Assembly (NCBI GenBank): GCA_036873755.1
Contig: JAVTVY010018879.1
Span: 1 to 64,000 of the forward strand
DNA: 64,000 nucleotides
From: Hanleya hanleyi
Lineage: Eukaryota; Mollusca; Polyplacophora; Lepidopleurida; Hanleyidae
Direction of reading: 5' to 3'
Shown: positions 1 to 11,319 of the stretch, piece after piece
How positions within the stretch are numbered: the stretch's first letter is position 1
Layout: every line of letters begins with the position of its first letter
Notes under the pieces: generated by a model
Databases searched by the model: none
The model's input: only the letters and a program-made list of their open reading frames with translations
What the model was told of the DNA's origin: nothing
Program-made: the position numbers and the translations under genes

Positions 1-1480
1 ACCCTGAGGGAAGAGAACCATAGCCTCATCTATGTCACCCGAGATTTCATATTAGAGTCCACTTAGGTAAGGGAGTCATGAAAAAAAAATCAGTGTAATA
101 ACGAAAAAATTTATTATGGCTTATGTGGATGATTGTGTACCATTTTTTCAACTTCCTGTTTGATTATTTTACCATGATTTTTGTTTCAAATGTATACATG
201 CATGTACGTATTGAGTTCTTTACAAATGAAGTGAGAAACGATAAAATGCTGATTAGTTGAAAACACAAGATTACAGTATATTATATATTTACACAGTGAC
301 ACAGTGCGCAACGATGTCCTCAATCACAAACAAACTCAAACAGTGAAAATATAATTAGCGAGAGAGCCAAGTGCCCAGATTGCCGTCATGTTTTGAATCT
401 ACTGGACAACCAATCTCACGCTCGGCTATTTCCGTATTGGTGGAAGTCAGTTTTCGTAGCTAAAGTGAGTTCTGGGGCCAAAGATAATATATTAGGACCT
501 GCATAATTATTCTTCTTTCATCAACAACATTTGTCTTACAAACAATTGTGATGGATCATAAATGTTTGGCAGATTATCGTTATATATCTGAACTATTGCT
601 AAAAGCGACATTCAATCTAATTTCTCTCTTTCTCTTGATTGACAAGGCTGTATTTTTTTCAACAACGTACAAACACTATTGAATGTTGGACCTGACACTT
701 GCTATGTACTTGTGATAATAGAGTTATATTTTTTTAAGTTGATAGAACTATTGTCTGTGATTGTCATAGGTTGAAAAAAAATATATCACAGCTTGTCAGT
801 TCCCTTTCAGATAACAATGCTAATGGAAATAATGCCAACTGGCAGGATATTACCATGTATGATTATATACCCTGGTGCTGAACTATCGTTTTGCTATCTA
901 TTTTTATGAGCAAATCCATTGGGAATGCAAATGTGTTCACCACTATAGAATAATGTATCCTAGATCATCATGTATTGCTTGGATTTCTGCATGATAAACT
1001 GTCATTCGGAGACAAACCAATATTTCCTATCTTCTTATATGAAGCATGATGGAGTATCTTCTTTTTTATATAAATCGTTGAATTTATTATCCGCGTATAT
1101 ATTCACAATCATCATAAACTCATGAGACAATACGCAACAATAATTAGATAACAATAACAAATACACGACAAATACAGTACAGTTACTAAAATTATATTTA
1201 TAAGCTCTTATATATATATGCATATTTTTCTTTTTCTTCTGCATAAATTGTATTTAACAAACTTCAAGAAAAAAAAAATTCCATATAAAAACAAGACAGA
1301 TAAATCAGAGACCACTAGTTCACCTATCTTGTTAATCTGTTTATAAGCTGCCCATCTGTGTTTCTATCTACTCCCTGAATGTATACATCTGAAGATGCCA
1401 ACAAAAGGAAAAGAGAAGCAATGTGTTACTAAATATTGAAACTACAATTACATTTGCTGTTCAGTTTTTCAATTCAGGGG
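1..1480. other. AT-rich non-coding stretch
   Basis: I see no gene, exon or clear repeat here. The sequence is AT-rich with short homopolymers and many stops in all frames. The longest open stretch (about 1035-1244, minus) is low-complexity Lys/Asn/Tyr-rich and resembles no family. Confidence 0.5.
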
Positions 1481-2975
1481 GACGTTTCGTCCCCGAGGCC
1501 CGCCCCCTGTACAGACCTTTTGGTCTTTGATATATGTTGGCACTTGTGGGAAGTTGATGCTGGGTCGACATCGGGCCTTACAGACTAGCCTTTTGTATTA
1601 AATGCCGTCATTTACATCTCACGACGATACAGCTCACCAATCTCCAATGTACGAGTTGTCACAGCGAAACAGCTCACCAATTACCAGTATACGAGTTGTC
1701 TGAGCATTTCCATCATAGCTTTCTAGATTTGTATCTAATACCGCTTATACCGGTGCTAGGGGCCGTGTGGGCATACCATCCAAGTTGCCACATGAACAGG
1801 TACAATAAAAGCGTACCTGAGACACAACACATATCACGAATCGTTAGATTCTTGGTATGTGCTTTAGAATAGGTTAACCGGAAGACTATTCTGTGAAGTC
1901 ATGTGACGCAGTCAGTATGTCGGCACCTCTTCCCACTTCCCTTATATGTGTTGTAATTTTTTCCTGTATATGGCGAGATTCTGCTGGTGGACGTTTCGTC
2001 CCCGAGGTCCGCCCCCTGTACAGACCTTTTGGTCTTTGATATATGTTGGCACTTGTGGGAAGTTGATGATGGGTCGACATCGGGCCTTACAGACTAGCCT
2101 TTTGTGTTAAATGCCGTCATTTACTTCTCGCGACGATACAGCTCACCAATCTCCAATGTACGAGTTGTCACAGCGAAACAGCTCGCCAATTACCAGTATA
2201 CGAGTTGTCAGAGCTTTTCCATCATCGCTCTAGATTTGTATCTAATACCGCTTATGCCGGTGCTAGGGGCCGCGTGGTCATATCATCCAAGTTGCCACAT
2301 GAACAGGTACAATAAAAGCGTACCTGAGATACAACACATATCACTAATCGTTAGATTCTTGGTATGTGCTTTAGAATAGGTTAACCAGAGGACTATTCTG
2401 TGAAGTCATGTGACACAATCAGTATGTCGGCACCTCTTCCCACTTCCCTTATATGTGTTGTAATTTTTTCCTGTATATGGCGAGATTCTACTGGTAGACG
2501 TTTCGTCTCCGAGGCCCGCCCCCTGTACAGACCTTTTGGTCTTTGATATATGTTGGCACTTGTGGGAAGTTGATGCTGGATCGACATCGGGCCTTACAGA
2601 CTAGCCTTTGTGTTAAATGCCGTCATTTACATCTCACGACGATACAGCTCACCAATCTCCAATGTACGAGTTGTCACAGCGAAACAGCTCACCAATTACC
2701 AGTATACGAGTTGTCAGAGCATTTCCATCATCGCTCTAGATTTGTATCTAATACCGCTTATGCCGGTGCTAGGGGCCGTGTGGTCATATCATCCAAGTTG
2801 CCACATGAGCAGGTACAATAAAAGCGTACCTGAGATACAACACATATCACTAATCGTTAGATTATTGGTATGTGCTTTAGAATAGTTTAACCAGAGGACT
2901 ATTCTGTGAAGTCATGTGACGCAGTCAGTATGTCGGCACCTCTTCCCACTTCCCTTATATGTGTTGTAATTATTC
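1481..2975 (+). repeat. Tandem array of a ~508-bp unit, three copies
   Basis: Three units begin with GACGTTTCGT at 1481, 1990 and 2497, so the spacing is 509 and 507 bp; the third copy stops near 2975. Each unit carries 'ctgtacagaccttttggtc', a block of repeated 'acagctcaccaat...acgagttgtcag', and a core around 'taataccgcttatgccgg' followed by 'gctaggggccgtg'. The unit has short open frames (for example 2104-2379 and 2610-2885) that translate similarly in each copy, but their start context is weak and they contain no domain I recognise. A fourth, 5'-truncated copy lies at about 34.95-35.29 kb. The core is also found next to the reverse-transcriptase relic near 8.57 kb, which suggests a non-autonomous derivative of that retroelement (inference). 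Confidence 0.85.
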
Positions 2976-3472
2976 ACTACTTTTACAGCCAATATGTGCC
3001 ACCATATTGCAGTAGTTTCAACTCAACCCACAACCTGCTATACACTTAGTGATTCCATATGTTATTAGAATCATGCTTTTAATATTTTCATATAATAGAC
3101 ACACATATACCAAGAATTTAGACACCTCTCATTATCAGTAAAATTGTATTGAGTAACAAAAATGTCAACTCTCAGTACCGTACATTGATCTTCCATGTAC
3201 TCTACAGTGCAGCTACTTGAAATCCTGACTCTGCTTCCATTACAGAAGCCAACAGGTCCCAATAAAGGTGATCACAGTGCAGAATAACACTTCCTCTGTC
3301 CGGTGTACATTATGGAGATCGGCCTCTGAAATAGTCACAGTTCGAGGGCAATACCTAAAACCAACAAATATGCTGATGAACATGTATGATCATGAAGTAC
3401 GTGACTTTTAACTCCACACTCATGAGTGACATCAGGGTTTGTATTCTCTTCGTTTCTTTTGAATATTGATCA
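2976..3472. other. Unrecognised non-coding stretch
   Basis: I see nothing identifiable: no open frame with protein-like composition and no internal repeat. Confidence 0.4.
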
Positions 3473-3665
3473 TACCTATCCAGCAGTAATCTCATACAGG
3501 ACAAATTTGTCAAGTAGTAATCACATACAGGACTGACTTATTCATCAGTAGTCCCACATAAGACTGACCTATTCACCAGTAATCAAGATAGGACTATCCG
3601 CCAGTAATCCTGCACAACACTAACCTATTCAGTAGTAAACCCAGACAGGTCTCACCTATCCCTTT
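3473..3665. repeat. Degenerate ~34-bp minisatellite
   Basis: About six imperfect units of the form 'cctattca.cagtaat......ataggact' follow each other. Unit length is roughly 31-36 bp and divergence is high, so the array is old. Confidence 0.65.
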
Positions 3666-4627
3666 ATCAAAATCAAAATATTGCTGCAACAAAATTTAAT
3701 TGCCAAAATGACCCAACAGTGTTAAGATTTTTTGTTACCACTGGCGGCGACAAGTTGTTGTGACATTTGCAACAACAATTTTGATTGCCATAAACCTTTT
3801 TCTGGCAATAATGTCGCCACATACTTTTTTCTGGCAACATTATCACAAGAGTAATATTTTTATCTAAATATGTATGCATCATTGAGCTTTCTTCTCATCT
3901 ATGAGAAATGTAGTATTGCAGACACCTGCAGAAAAAAATAGTTAACAGTATCTCAAAACTGCACATCAGAAATACTTTGGAAGAAATCATATTAAATTTA
4001 TTAATTACTTGTAGATTCAAGAGCTCGAGGTGGCATTCTTTCAAGACAATTTCTTGTATGCTGTAGGCCTGAGAGAATTTAGCCACAACTCTTCCTATCA
4101 ATAATGCCTATGTGTAACAATGGATTATATCACCTGCAGGCATTATTAGCAGCAACAGTTGTGGCTATTGGCACAATTCTAGAATTATCTGGACTTAAAC
4201 TTTTTTTGTCTACTTAAAACTTTTGTCTGATGAGGCTTTTGTCCACAGTACATTTGTCGGTATATATCAACTTCACACCCCTTCCCCCACATGGGACAGA
4301 TATTCGGAATGTTGTTGTTGTCTTCAATATTTGGATTAGACTTGTGAAATTAACAGCAGTTTTAAATATTGATGAAAAAGTATGAAAATATTTCTTTCTT
4401 CTGAGTCTTTAGTTCGCAGTGATACTTTTTAGACACATAGACTTGATCAGTTTTGTTACAGACTTCAAGGAGAAATGAATCCACAAAAACTGAACCCTAT
4501 TTTCTTCTTATTACAACAGCCAGATAAATTGCAGATTTGCAAAAAATCACATTGTCTCCCCGTGAGTATTCACTCACCAAAAATTAAAACTGTAGATAGG
4601 AAATTGTCCCAGATATAGAACAGACAC
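3666..4627. other. Unrecognised AT-rich stretch
   Basis: I see no supportable gene. Short minus-strand open frames (3673-3882, 3895-4101) lack domain signatures and have poor start context. Confidence 0.4.
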
Positions 4628-4746
4628 GAGAACCAGTATTTGGTGGTATAGCCCTGTTTGACCACTGTTCGGTGGTACAGCTCTGTTGACCAGTGTTTGG
4701 TGGTATAGTCCTGTTTGACCAGTGTTTGATGGTCTAGCCCTATCCT
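4628..4746. repeat. ~33-bp minisatellite, about four units
   Basis: Four imperfect units of 'agtgtttggtggtatagccctgtttgacc' type lie head to tail. The Thr/Lys-rich minus-strand frame across it is a by-product of the repeat. Confidence 0.7.
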
Positions 4747-4879
4747 ATCATTCAATATGACCTCCTATAACCATGCACGCGCTGCGGCCGCAGCGGGCTG
4801 GGGAAAACCCAAATGGGAAATCCAGACCATATCTATGATAAAATTGTACCTCTTCTGTGTTCAGAGGTAGGTTTTTTTG

Positions 4880-5290
4880 GTCATTCTGAAAACCGGAAGT
4901 GACTTCACACACTTGCACAGTCCCACCACAATAAATGACCCGGATATCCACGGATGAATGAATAGATCAGTACATGTATTCCTATCATTCAAATGACCTT
5001 GAACTGATCATGTGACCTCCCCGTCATGAAAAAAAGCCATAACCAGGTCAGTACATGCATCCCATATACGGTACCCAGGTCACGCAGACTGGAAATGACG
5101 TCATACACCTGCACACCACCGTGATGAAAAAACCCAGAACCAAGTCAATACATGCAGTCCATATTCAGACGAGGTCAAAATACTCGCTTCTGATTGGCTG
5201 TCAAAGGTCACGATATGCGAAAAAGGTCAATGGTAGTAAATATATGCACTGTATACTGGAGGTCAAAGGTCAATGGAAGTCCATATACAC
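4880..5290. repeat. Dispersed 'accggaagtgac / aaccaagtcaatacatgca' repeat, several sub-copies
   Basis: The phrases 'ccggaagtgacgtcatacac', 'gaaaaaa.ccagaaccaagtca' and 'tacatgcattccatat' recur around 4.9-5.2 kb and again at 6.18-6.42 kb. Related 'gacgtcacttccgg' phrases occur near 26.5 and 33.5 kb. This is a dispersed mollusc-type repeat flanking the 150-bp array. Confidence 0.55.
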
Positions 5291-6150
5291 CCTTGATAAG
5301 GGTTTAATCCTAGTTTAGGGGTGAAGTCTGTGTTCCTTTTTTTGTATTTCTGAGAAAAATCCTCATTTTACATGAACCTACGCATGACTGGATAGGCAGA
5401 CCCTGATAAACCCGGAAACTGATGTTAGCCCTTTTGGATAGGGCTGATAGGTGTTTTCCCCTAGTTTAGGGGTAAAGTCCGTGTTCTGCTTTTTATATTT
5501 TCGGGACAAATCCTAAATTTACATACACCCACTCCTCCACTCTCTCAACAGGCCCCAATAAGCCAGGGATCAATATTTGCCCTTTGGGATAGGGTTGATA
5601 GGAGTTTTCCCCTTTTGTAAGTGTCAAGTCCATGTTCCGCCGTTTATATGTTCGGGACAAATCCTAATTTTACATACACTCACTTTCCCACTCTCTCAGC
5701 AGACCCTGGTAAGCCAGGGACCGATATTAGCCCTTTGGGATAGGGATGATCAGGGTTTTCCCCTAGTGTAGGAGTAAAGTGCATGTTTCACTTTTTATAT
5801 TTTCTGGACAATTCTTAATTTTACATACACCCACTCCAGGCAGAACCCAATAAGCCTGGGGACCAATATTAGCCCTTTAGCATACGGTTGATAGCAGTTT
5901 TCCTCTATTGTAGAGGTAAAGTCTGTGTTCCGCCTTTTATATTTTCGGGACAAATCCTAATTTTACATACATCCACTCCCCCACTCTCTCAGCAGGCCCC
6001 AAAAAGCCAGGAACTGATATTAACTCTTAACTCTTTGGGATAGGGTTGATAGAGATTTTCCCATAGTGTGGGAATAAAGTCTATGTTCCACTTTTTAATA
6101 TTTTTCAGACAAATCCTAATTTTACATACACCCATCCATGACTTCCAAAA
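5290..6150 (+). repeat. ~150-bp tandem array, six units
   Basis: The landmark 'aaatcctaattttacata' occurs at about 5358, 5508, 5659, 5809, 5952 and 6111, giving spacings of 150, 151, 150, 143 and 159 bp. Each unit reads 'tttgggatagggttgatag', 'ttttcccctagt.taggg', 'gtccgtgttc', 'ttcgggacaaatcc' and 'cactctctcagcag'. A single unit in reverse orientation occurs at about 26.99-27.16 kb. No protein-coding sense is apparent. Confidence 0.85.
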
Positions 6151-6179
6151 TCCTTCCGTAGCAACCCTGACTCCCTGAC

Positions 6180-6425
6180 TCAAATGAATGAATGGCATAC
6201 AAGTCAATACATGCATTCCTGATCATGTGACCTCCACATGATGGAAAAAATACAGAACCAAGTCAGTGCATGCATTCCATATAGTCAGGTCACGCCCGAT
6301 TCACACAAACCGGAAGTGACGTCATACATGACGTCATCCAGATGTTGAAAAGGTCCTGGATGTTAAAGGTCAATACATGTCTAAACATGTACATCCCAGG
6401 GTCTATACATGCATTCCATGCATTT
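6180..6425. repeat. Second block of the dispersed 'aaccaagtcagtgcatgcattcc' repeat
   Basis: It repeats the phrases seen at 4.88-5.29 kb on the other side of the 150-bp array ('tgatcatgtgacctcc', 'agaaccaagtcagtgcatgc', 'ccggaagtgacgtcatac'). The array therefore sits inside copies of this repeat. Confidence 0.55.
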
Positions 6426-7499
6426 TTACCCCTCAGCCCATAGGGCTGTAGGGTCTTGTCGTTGCCATGTACGAACGTCCATCCGTCCTAGCGTTTGTCC
6501 ATCAACATGTTCTTGTCCGCTGAATATCTGCAGATCTATGAAGTCAGGCCTAACCAAACTTTAATGAGAGCTTCCTGAATACTGACTGAAGAAATTATTT
6601 CGTGATTTTTTATTTTTTTTTTCATATTATTTACTGATGGCTTAGCTTTTACACTATTATCTATGCCGATTGGTTGCATGTTTCAGTGTGAATTTTGAAC
6701 GTTCCCTGATACAAGAAAGCATGGTCCATTCAAGATTCTCATTGAATGAAGGACAACATTTATCTTTAATTTTGCTATTTAATCCTTGTATTCTAAATCA
6801 TTCTATTCTACATCATATGATTTATACTAAAACTTTTGCATGAACCATATTTGTATCGATACATTTAACTGGTATAACATAATGCTTCAATTTTTGTCAC
6901 CAAACATGTTACGGTACTGTACCTTGGAAATAATTTAAAACAAGTGATTAGGAGAGCCCATTTTTAGCCTGACTCCGGGCAATTTTGAACCAGTTTGCAT
7001 ACCTTGAGCTTATTCCCACTCATTATCTTGTTATCACACTTGTGCAATGCATAAATTGCCACTAACCGAGCTACACTTTCCTGCATGCTGTAATCCCAGC
7101 ACACCACTCACGTGAAACCGAAGTCTGTTATATACGGTGTCCAGGGATTTTTTTGCAGGATCCGATCCCAAACTCCCAGTTCCTTTTCATAAATAATTAT
7201 TGAAGATCCCATTTTTTTAAGTCAATTTCAGCACAAAGAGCCTATGATCAATCACAAAACAGAGCTTTATTAACATGAAATTCAATACCCAGCTATACAA
7301 CCGGATCGATATTGATGCTCCCAGAAGCTTTTTGTAGGAGTATTTCCTTCAGAAATTCTTTCAAATTGAACAGTAACAACACTTTCTTTTTTTTTCATTT
7401 GAGTTTTGGGTTCCCATATGTTTTTCGAAATTAAATGGACTCTAGATGCAGCCCTGATCCTATTTCACTAAAACAAGATTAGGCTGACGGGTCCACGCA
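6426..7499. other. Unrecognised non-coding stretch
   Basis: I see no gene or internal repeat; AT-rich with frequent stops. Confidence 0.4.
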
Positions 7500-7745
7500 C
7501 CTTTTAGGTGTTTGCCTGCAATTCATGTTTCCCGTGACAATTCGGTCTGCGAAAGCTTTTTTTGACCGTATCACCACAACACCGTATCACCACGAAGGAG
7601 TACATGCCACATTGAAACCGAAAGTGACATCACCATGCTAACCACATAATCTTTGCTAGAACTATAGTGCACTTGATGACCTCTGTGACCGCCACATTAT
7701 GCCTCGTGCCAAGTTAAAAGTCAAGTAGCGTTTAAATGCTTACAC
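7500..7745 (+). repeat. Retroelement-associated duplicated segment, copy A
   Basis: This segment matches 10190-10432 closely ('tttgaccg.atcac', 'cacgaaggagtacatgcc', 'gtgcacttgatgacctctg', 'tttaaatgcttacactata'). In copy A it is followed by about 1.2 kb holding the reverse-transcriptase relic before the RNase H relic begins. In copy B the RNase H relic follows almost at once. One of the two has therefore gained or lost about 1.2 kb. Confidence 0.7.
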
Positions 7746-7789
7746 TATACTACTGATATTCACTGCAAAAACAAAAGCTATATTTTTGG

Positions 7790-8610
7790 CTTTAGAAGAT
7801 CTTACGGAAAAACTTGATGCTAAAGGTCACATACCGTACAGACATGTATCCACATGGGATTTCTCAACTCTCTATACTACAATCCATCATCAGGACCATG
7901 GGATGTTTCTTTGTTTATAGAGTTGCTTGAATTTCTCACTAAAAATATTTATGTGAAATTTGGCAACACAATATATCAGCAGCATATAGGTATTCCAATG
8001 GGTACTAATTGTACACCCCTGTTGGCCGACCTGTATCTGTTCTCTTATGAATATGACTATATGCAGGCGCTTTCAAAAACCGATCCATTCAAAGCCCATT
8101 CCTTCTCATTCACCAAACGCTATATAGACGATCTTCTCACTGTGGATAATCGCTATATAAATGACGCAGTGAAGGTTATATATCCACCTTCACTGGATTT
8201 AAAGGAAACTACAGATAGCCTTACAGGCACATGTTATTTAGATCTCTATCTCTATAAAAATGAAGCGGGCATTCTCTCTCGTCGACTTTATGACAAAAGA
8301 GATGATTACAATTTCGACATCGTAAACTATCCCTTTCTGGATAGTAATATTCCAGTTGGACCCGCATATGGTTTATACATATCTCGCTTAGTAGCATTTG
8401 CTAGATCCTGTGTTAAATGTGATGATTTTAATCAACATCACAAAACATTATTCCACCAAACGCCTCCACTCGAAGTTTCTCAAATTTGGCGATACATATC
8501 GCATGCTGATAGCAAAATACAAACGTAACATGCAAGATCTATGGCGCTACATTTCATAACTTGTGTCTAATTCCGCTTAACCTGGGGCTAGGGGTCGTAT
8601 TAACCCATGT
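7790..8610 (+). pseudogene. Reverse-transcriptase relic (Penelope-like or related retroelement)
   Basis: This is a decayed reverse-transcriptase domain. The finger/palm motif WDFSTLYTTI is read at about 7855-7885 in one frame. The frame then shifts by one, and the ORF 7854-8528 continues with NIYVKFG, the conserved GIPMGTNCTPLLADLYL block, the catalytic RYIDDLL (YIDD at 8121-8132), and a thumb-like section containing LYDKRDDYNF and PAYGLYISRL. This motif order is known from a large family of invertebrate RT proteins that I associate tentatively with Penelope-like elements; a GIY-YIG domain is not visible. The 3' end (to about 8610) carries the 'ctaattccgcttaacc...ctaggggtcgt' core shared with the 508-bp array. 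A second, worse copy lies at 40.65-41.2 kb. The frame break and missing ends make it non-functional. Confidence 0.8.
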
Positions 8611-8959
8611 ACTTCAAGATCCTCATGGTACTCATATGAACAGTCACAATCAAAGCGTGACTGAGATATGTTTTTTTTAGATGACGACTCTATAACGATT
8701 ATTATGGATTAAGAATACTGATCAGCGATACGGATTTGATATTTTTGGAACATCATGATGTCTTGCCGGCATCATTGAAAACTATTGACCGCTTCTCTCT
8801 TGCAAGAAACAAGCCTATGTTTATGTATACTATGATTGTCTTTTTGAATTTGGTGCTAATACTGTTATGTAAAAAATGGAATAGGTCTTGGATTATGGAC
8901 GCGGATATTCTGTAATGGACGACGGCTGGATTATGAATGACGGACTAGACGCTTGTAAT

Positions 8960-9545
8960 TGGTTCCACTAAAAAGGAAAAAATATGTCATATTCTCAGAT
9001 TTACTGTCATTCCACCAAGCGATTAAAAGTGCAACTTCGACTCATCCCACTATCCTGAGTATTCTATAACTACATAACTGTAGATTTGATCAACAGATTA
9101 ATATTGTGTTCTGTTGGTTGCCTTGTCACGTTGGCATCAAAGGTAATACTGAGGCTGATAGGATGGCTAAGGCAGCTCTACATGATAATGATGGGGAAAA
9201 CGACGTTAAATCCTACTCACTCACCCTAGATGATATTGGTTCTGTTGAAATCCCATATAGCGATTTTAGGTTCTCTATCCGTACTTATGTGAGACAGCTG
9301 TTTCAATCTTTATAGGATGCTGTGAATAATAACAAACTTTACGAGTTCAAAAAAACTGTAGGCTATATTCATCTGAACAGCCAGAAACATTTCCATCAGA
9401 CCATGATCAGGCAATGTAGAATCAGCCATACACGATTAAATCACAAACATTTACTAAAAAAAAGAGTCAACAGTCAAGGTCACTGTGACTCCCAAAATTT
9501 TGAAACTCATAAAAATCATGATCCTTTCTGTGTCCATCGATAATT
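8960..9545 (+). pseudogene. LINE RNase H and C-terminal relic, copy A
   Basis: From about 9106 the frame reads a typical RNase H signature of non-LTR retrotransposons, CWLPCHVGIKGNTEADRMAK, where the conserved WxPxHVGIxGNxxAD motif contains the catalytic His and Asp. After one in-frame TAG at 9313-9315 the same frame continues as DAVNNNKLYEFKK and then IRQCRISHTRLNHKHLLKK. The last resembles the 'RLRxGHTRLTHxHLL' region at the end of Jockey/I-type ORF2. Copy B has TGG (Trp) at the matching position, so the TAG is a point mutation. The upstream polymerase domain of this LINE is absent. Confidence 0.8.
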
Positions 9546-9561
9546 GATGGAACACAATATA

Positions 9562-10035
9562 TCATGTATCAAAATTTAGATTACTGACAGTGTCCTCTGA
9601 GAATGATTTTGGGGTCAGACTATGCACATAATGTTCATAAAACACACTGTCCGTTTTCCATCTCCCCACCTTCATAACAATCTTGGGGTCATGACCTTTA
9701 CTGATGGCTAATGTCGCCCCAGTGGGTTGAAAAGACTTGGCCGAGAACTTTTCCTTTGACAAACCGGCCTGTGAGATATGAATACTGGTGAACTATCACC
9801 CGGACGGAACTTAGAAGTTCGATCAATGTAGTCAGCGAGCGTTTTAACTGGGTCTAATCGCCTGTTCTCTACGTTAGGTTGCACGACAACCTCAACACCT
9901 GATCTACTTGTATCATTCTTTATACCATGAAAAGTAATTAACAAAGTATCATCAGACTGAAACACAATTTGATTGCTACTAAATACAAAGGTATTTGTCG
10001 ACAACTTTGTTGGGTCGAAGTGAACGGCTTTGGGA
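9562..10035 (-). pseudogene. Tyrosine recombinase relic (DIRS/Crypton-type integrase)
   Basis: Reading leftwards on the minus strand from about 10035, one frame gives FDPTKLSTNTF, TFHGIKNDTSRSG and DPVKTLADYIDRTSKFRPG, then SPVFISHRPV. A frame shift near 9735-9760 leads to FSAKSFQPTGATLAI, KVGRWKTDSVFYEHYVHS and a stop at 9562. The GATxAI...GRWK..VF..HYVHS sequence is the C-terminal catalytic part of the tyrosine recombinases in DIRS-like and Crypton-like elements; the Tyr of HYVH is the likely nucleophile. The N-terminal half, with the first catalytic Arg, is not seen. The relic lies inverted between the two RNase H copies, so it is an independent insertion. Confidence 0.72.
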
Positions 10036-10129
10036 GCAATTGATATATGTTATATTCTCAGAAGCACAAAATTATAGACCTTTCTCTGGATTGCTAGCTA
10101 CCAATTGGAATCAAGGCTATTAAACAACC

Positions 10130-10800
10130 TTGAAATTTGGACCAATGAAATTCCAGATATACGGGCGTATATTGAAGCCCATTAGGCTCTTGTTTCCCGT
10201 GAGACTACTTTCTGTCCACGAAAGCTTTTTTGACCGCATTACAAGAAGACTGCTTCATCACGAAGGAATACATGCCACATGGAAAACGAAAGTGACGTCA
10301 CCATGCCAACCACATCTTTGCCGAAACTATAGTGCACTTAATGACCTCTATGACCGCCACGTCGCGCCACGTGCCACAGAAGTCAAAACTCAAGTAGTGT
10401 TTAAATGCTTACACTATACTACTGAGAAGGTATTGGTTTCACTAAAAGAAAAAAAAATGTCATATTCTCAGATTTACTGTCATGCCTCCTAGCGATTAAA
10501 AGCGCATTATGTTGGTTGCCTTATCATGTTGGCATCAAAGGTAATACTGAGGCTGATGGGATGGCTAAGTCAACCCTAGATGATGACATTGATTCTGTTT
10601 AAATCCCATTTATGTCCTCTATCTCTACTTATGTGACACAGCTGTTCTAATCTTTATGGAATGCTGTGAATAATAACAAACTTTATGAGTTAAAAAAAAC
10701 TGTAGGCTATATTCATCTGAACAGCCAGAAACATTTCCATCAAACCATGATGAGGCGATGTAGAATCAGTCATACACGATTAACTCACAAACATTAATCG
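10130..10800 (+). pseudogene. LINE RNase H relic, copy B, with its upstream duplicated segment
   Basis: Positions 10190-10432 repeat the segment at 7500-7745, and about 10433-10800 repeats the RNase H region at 8960-9540. Recognisable pieces are CWLPYHVGIKGNTEAD (about 10509) and SLWNAVNNNK (about 10650), followed by RRCRISHTRLTHKH. Several small deletions and frame breaks remove any usable frame. The open frame 10130-10492 is not protein-like. The copy is shorter than copy A because the reverse-transcriptase portion is missing. Confidence 0.7.
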
Positions 10801-10862
10801 TCACTATGTAGCTGAAATATTGCTGAACACGACATTAAACCCGAATTCTCTCACTCTCGGTT
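10801..10862 (+). repeat. SINE tail (abalone-type)
   Basis: The phrase 'tagctgaaatattgctgaac' followed by 'acgacattaaacccgaattc' and a 'tctcactctc' end matches the 3' part of a SINE family known from abalones. A second tail of the same kind lies at 52.77-52.81 kb. Confidence 0.65.
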
Positions 10863-11220
10863 TACCAAGATTGATCATTTCACTGATAGGTGAGGATGAC
10901 GCCTTCTTTCAATGAATATTTAGTCACATAACTGATGACATTTTATTCAGTCTCATTTATTCCCTGCAATTGTTTGAAATTAGCATATTGATATCTCCGA
11001 CTGCGAGGACTTATTTTTTTTTGTACGAATTTCTATTCTACTGACATATATTCGAAATACCATGCTATGTTGCACTATTTCCAATTATTAATAGGGGATT
11101 TCCACCCTGACAGAATTACTTCATATAACATTTTGCAATATTCTCACACATTACGCAATATACACAGCACATGTCCACATACAATTATTTCACAACATCA
11201 GTAAACAGAAACAATACTTC

Positions 11221-11230
11221 TATATAAAAG
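11221..11230 (+). promoter_or_regulatory. TATA box upstream of the OB-fold gene
   Basis: TATATAAAAG sits 90-99 bp before the ATG at 11320. A start site around 11250 would give a 5' leader of about 70 bases. The position relative to the only convincing gene in the window supports it as a core promoter. Confidence 0.55.
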
Positions 11231-11319
11231 AAGTTAAGGGTATTCTTTCACACATTTCTCTGAACATTGTTCGACGCTAGTCAAAAAATACTGTATCTCA
11301 CCTACCGTATACGATCAAC

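Noticed and set aside
1481..2975. Hammerhead ribozyme in the 508-bp unit (expected for some Penelope-like elements)
   Set aside because: I could not find the CUGANGA and GAAA core elements in the right order by eye; a covariance search would be needed.
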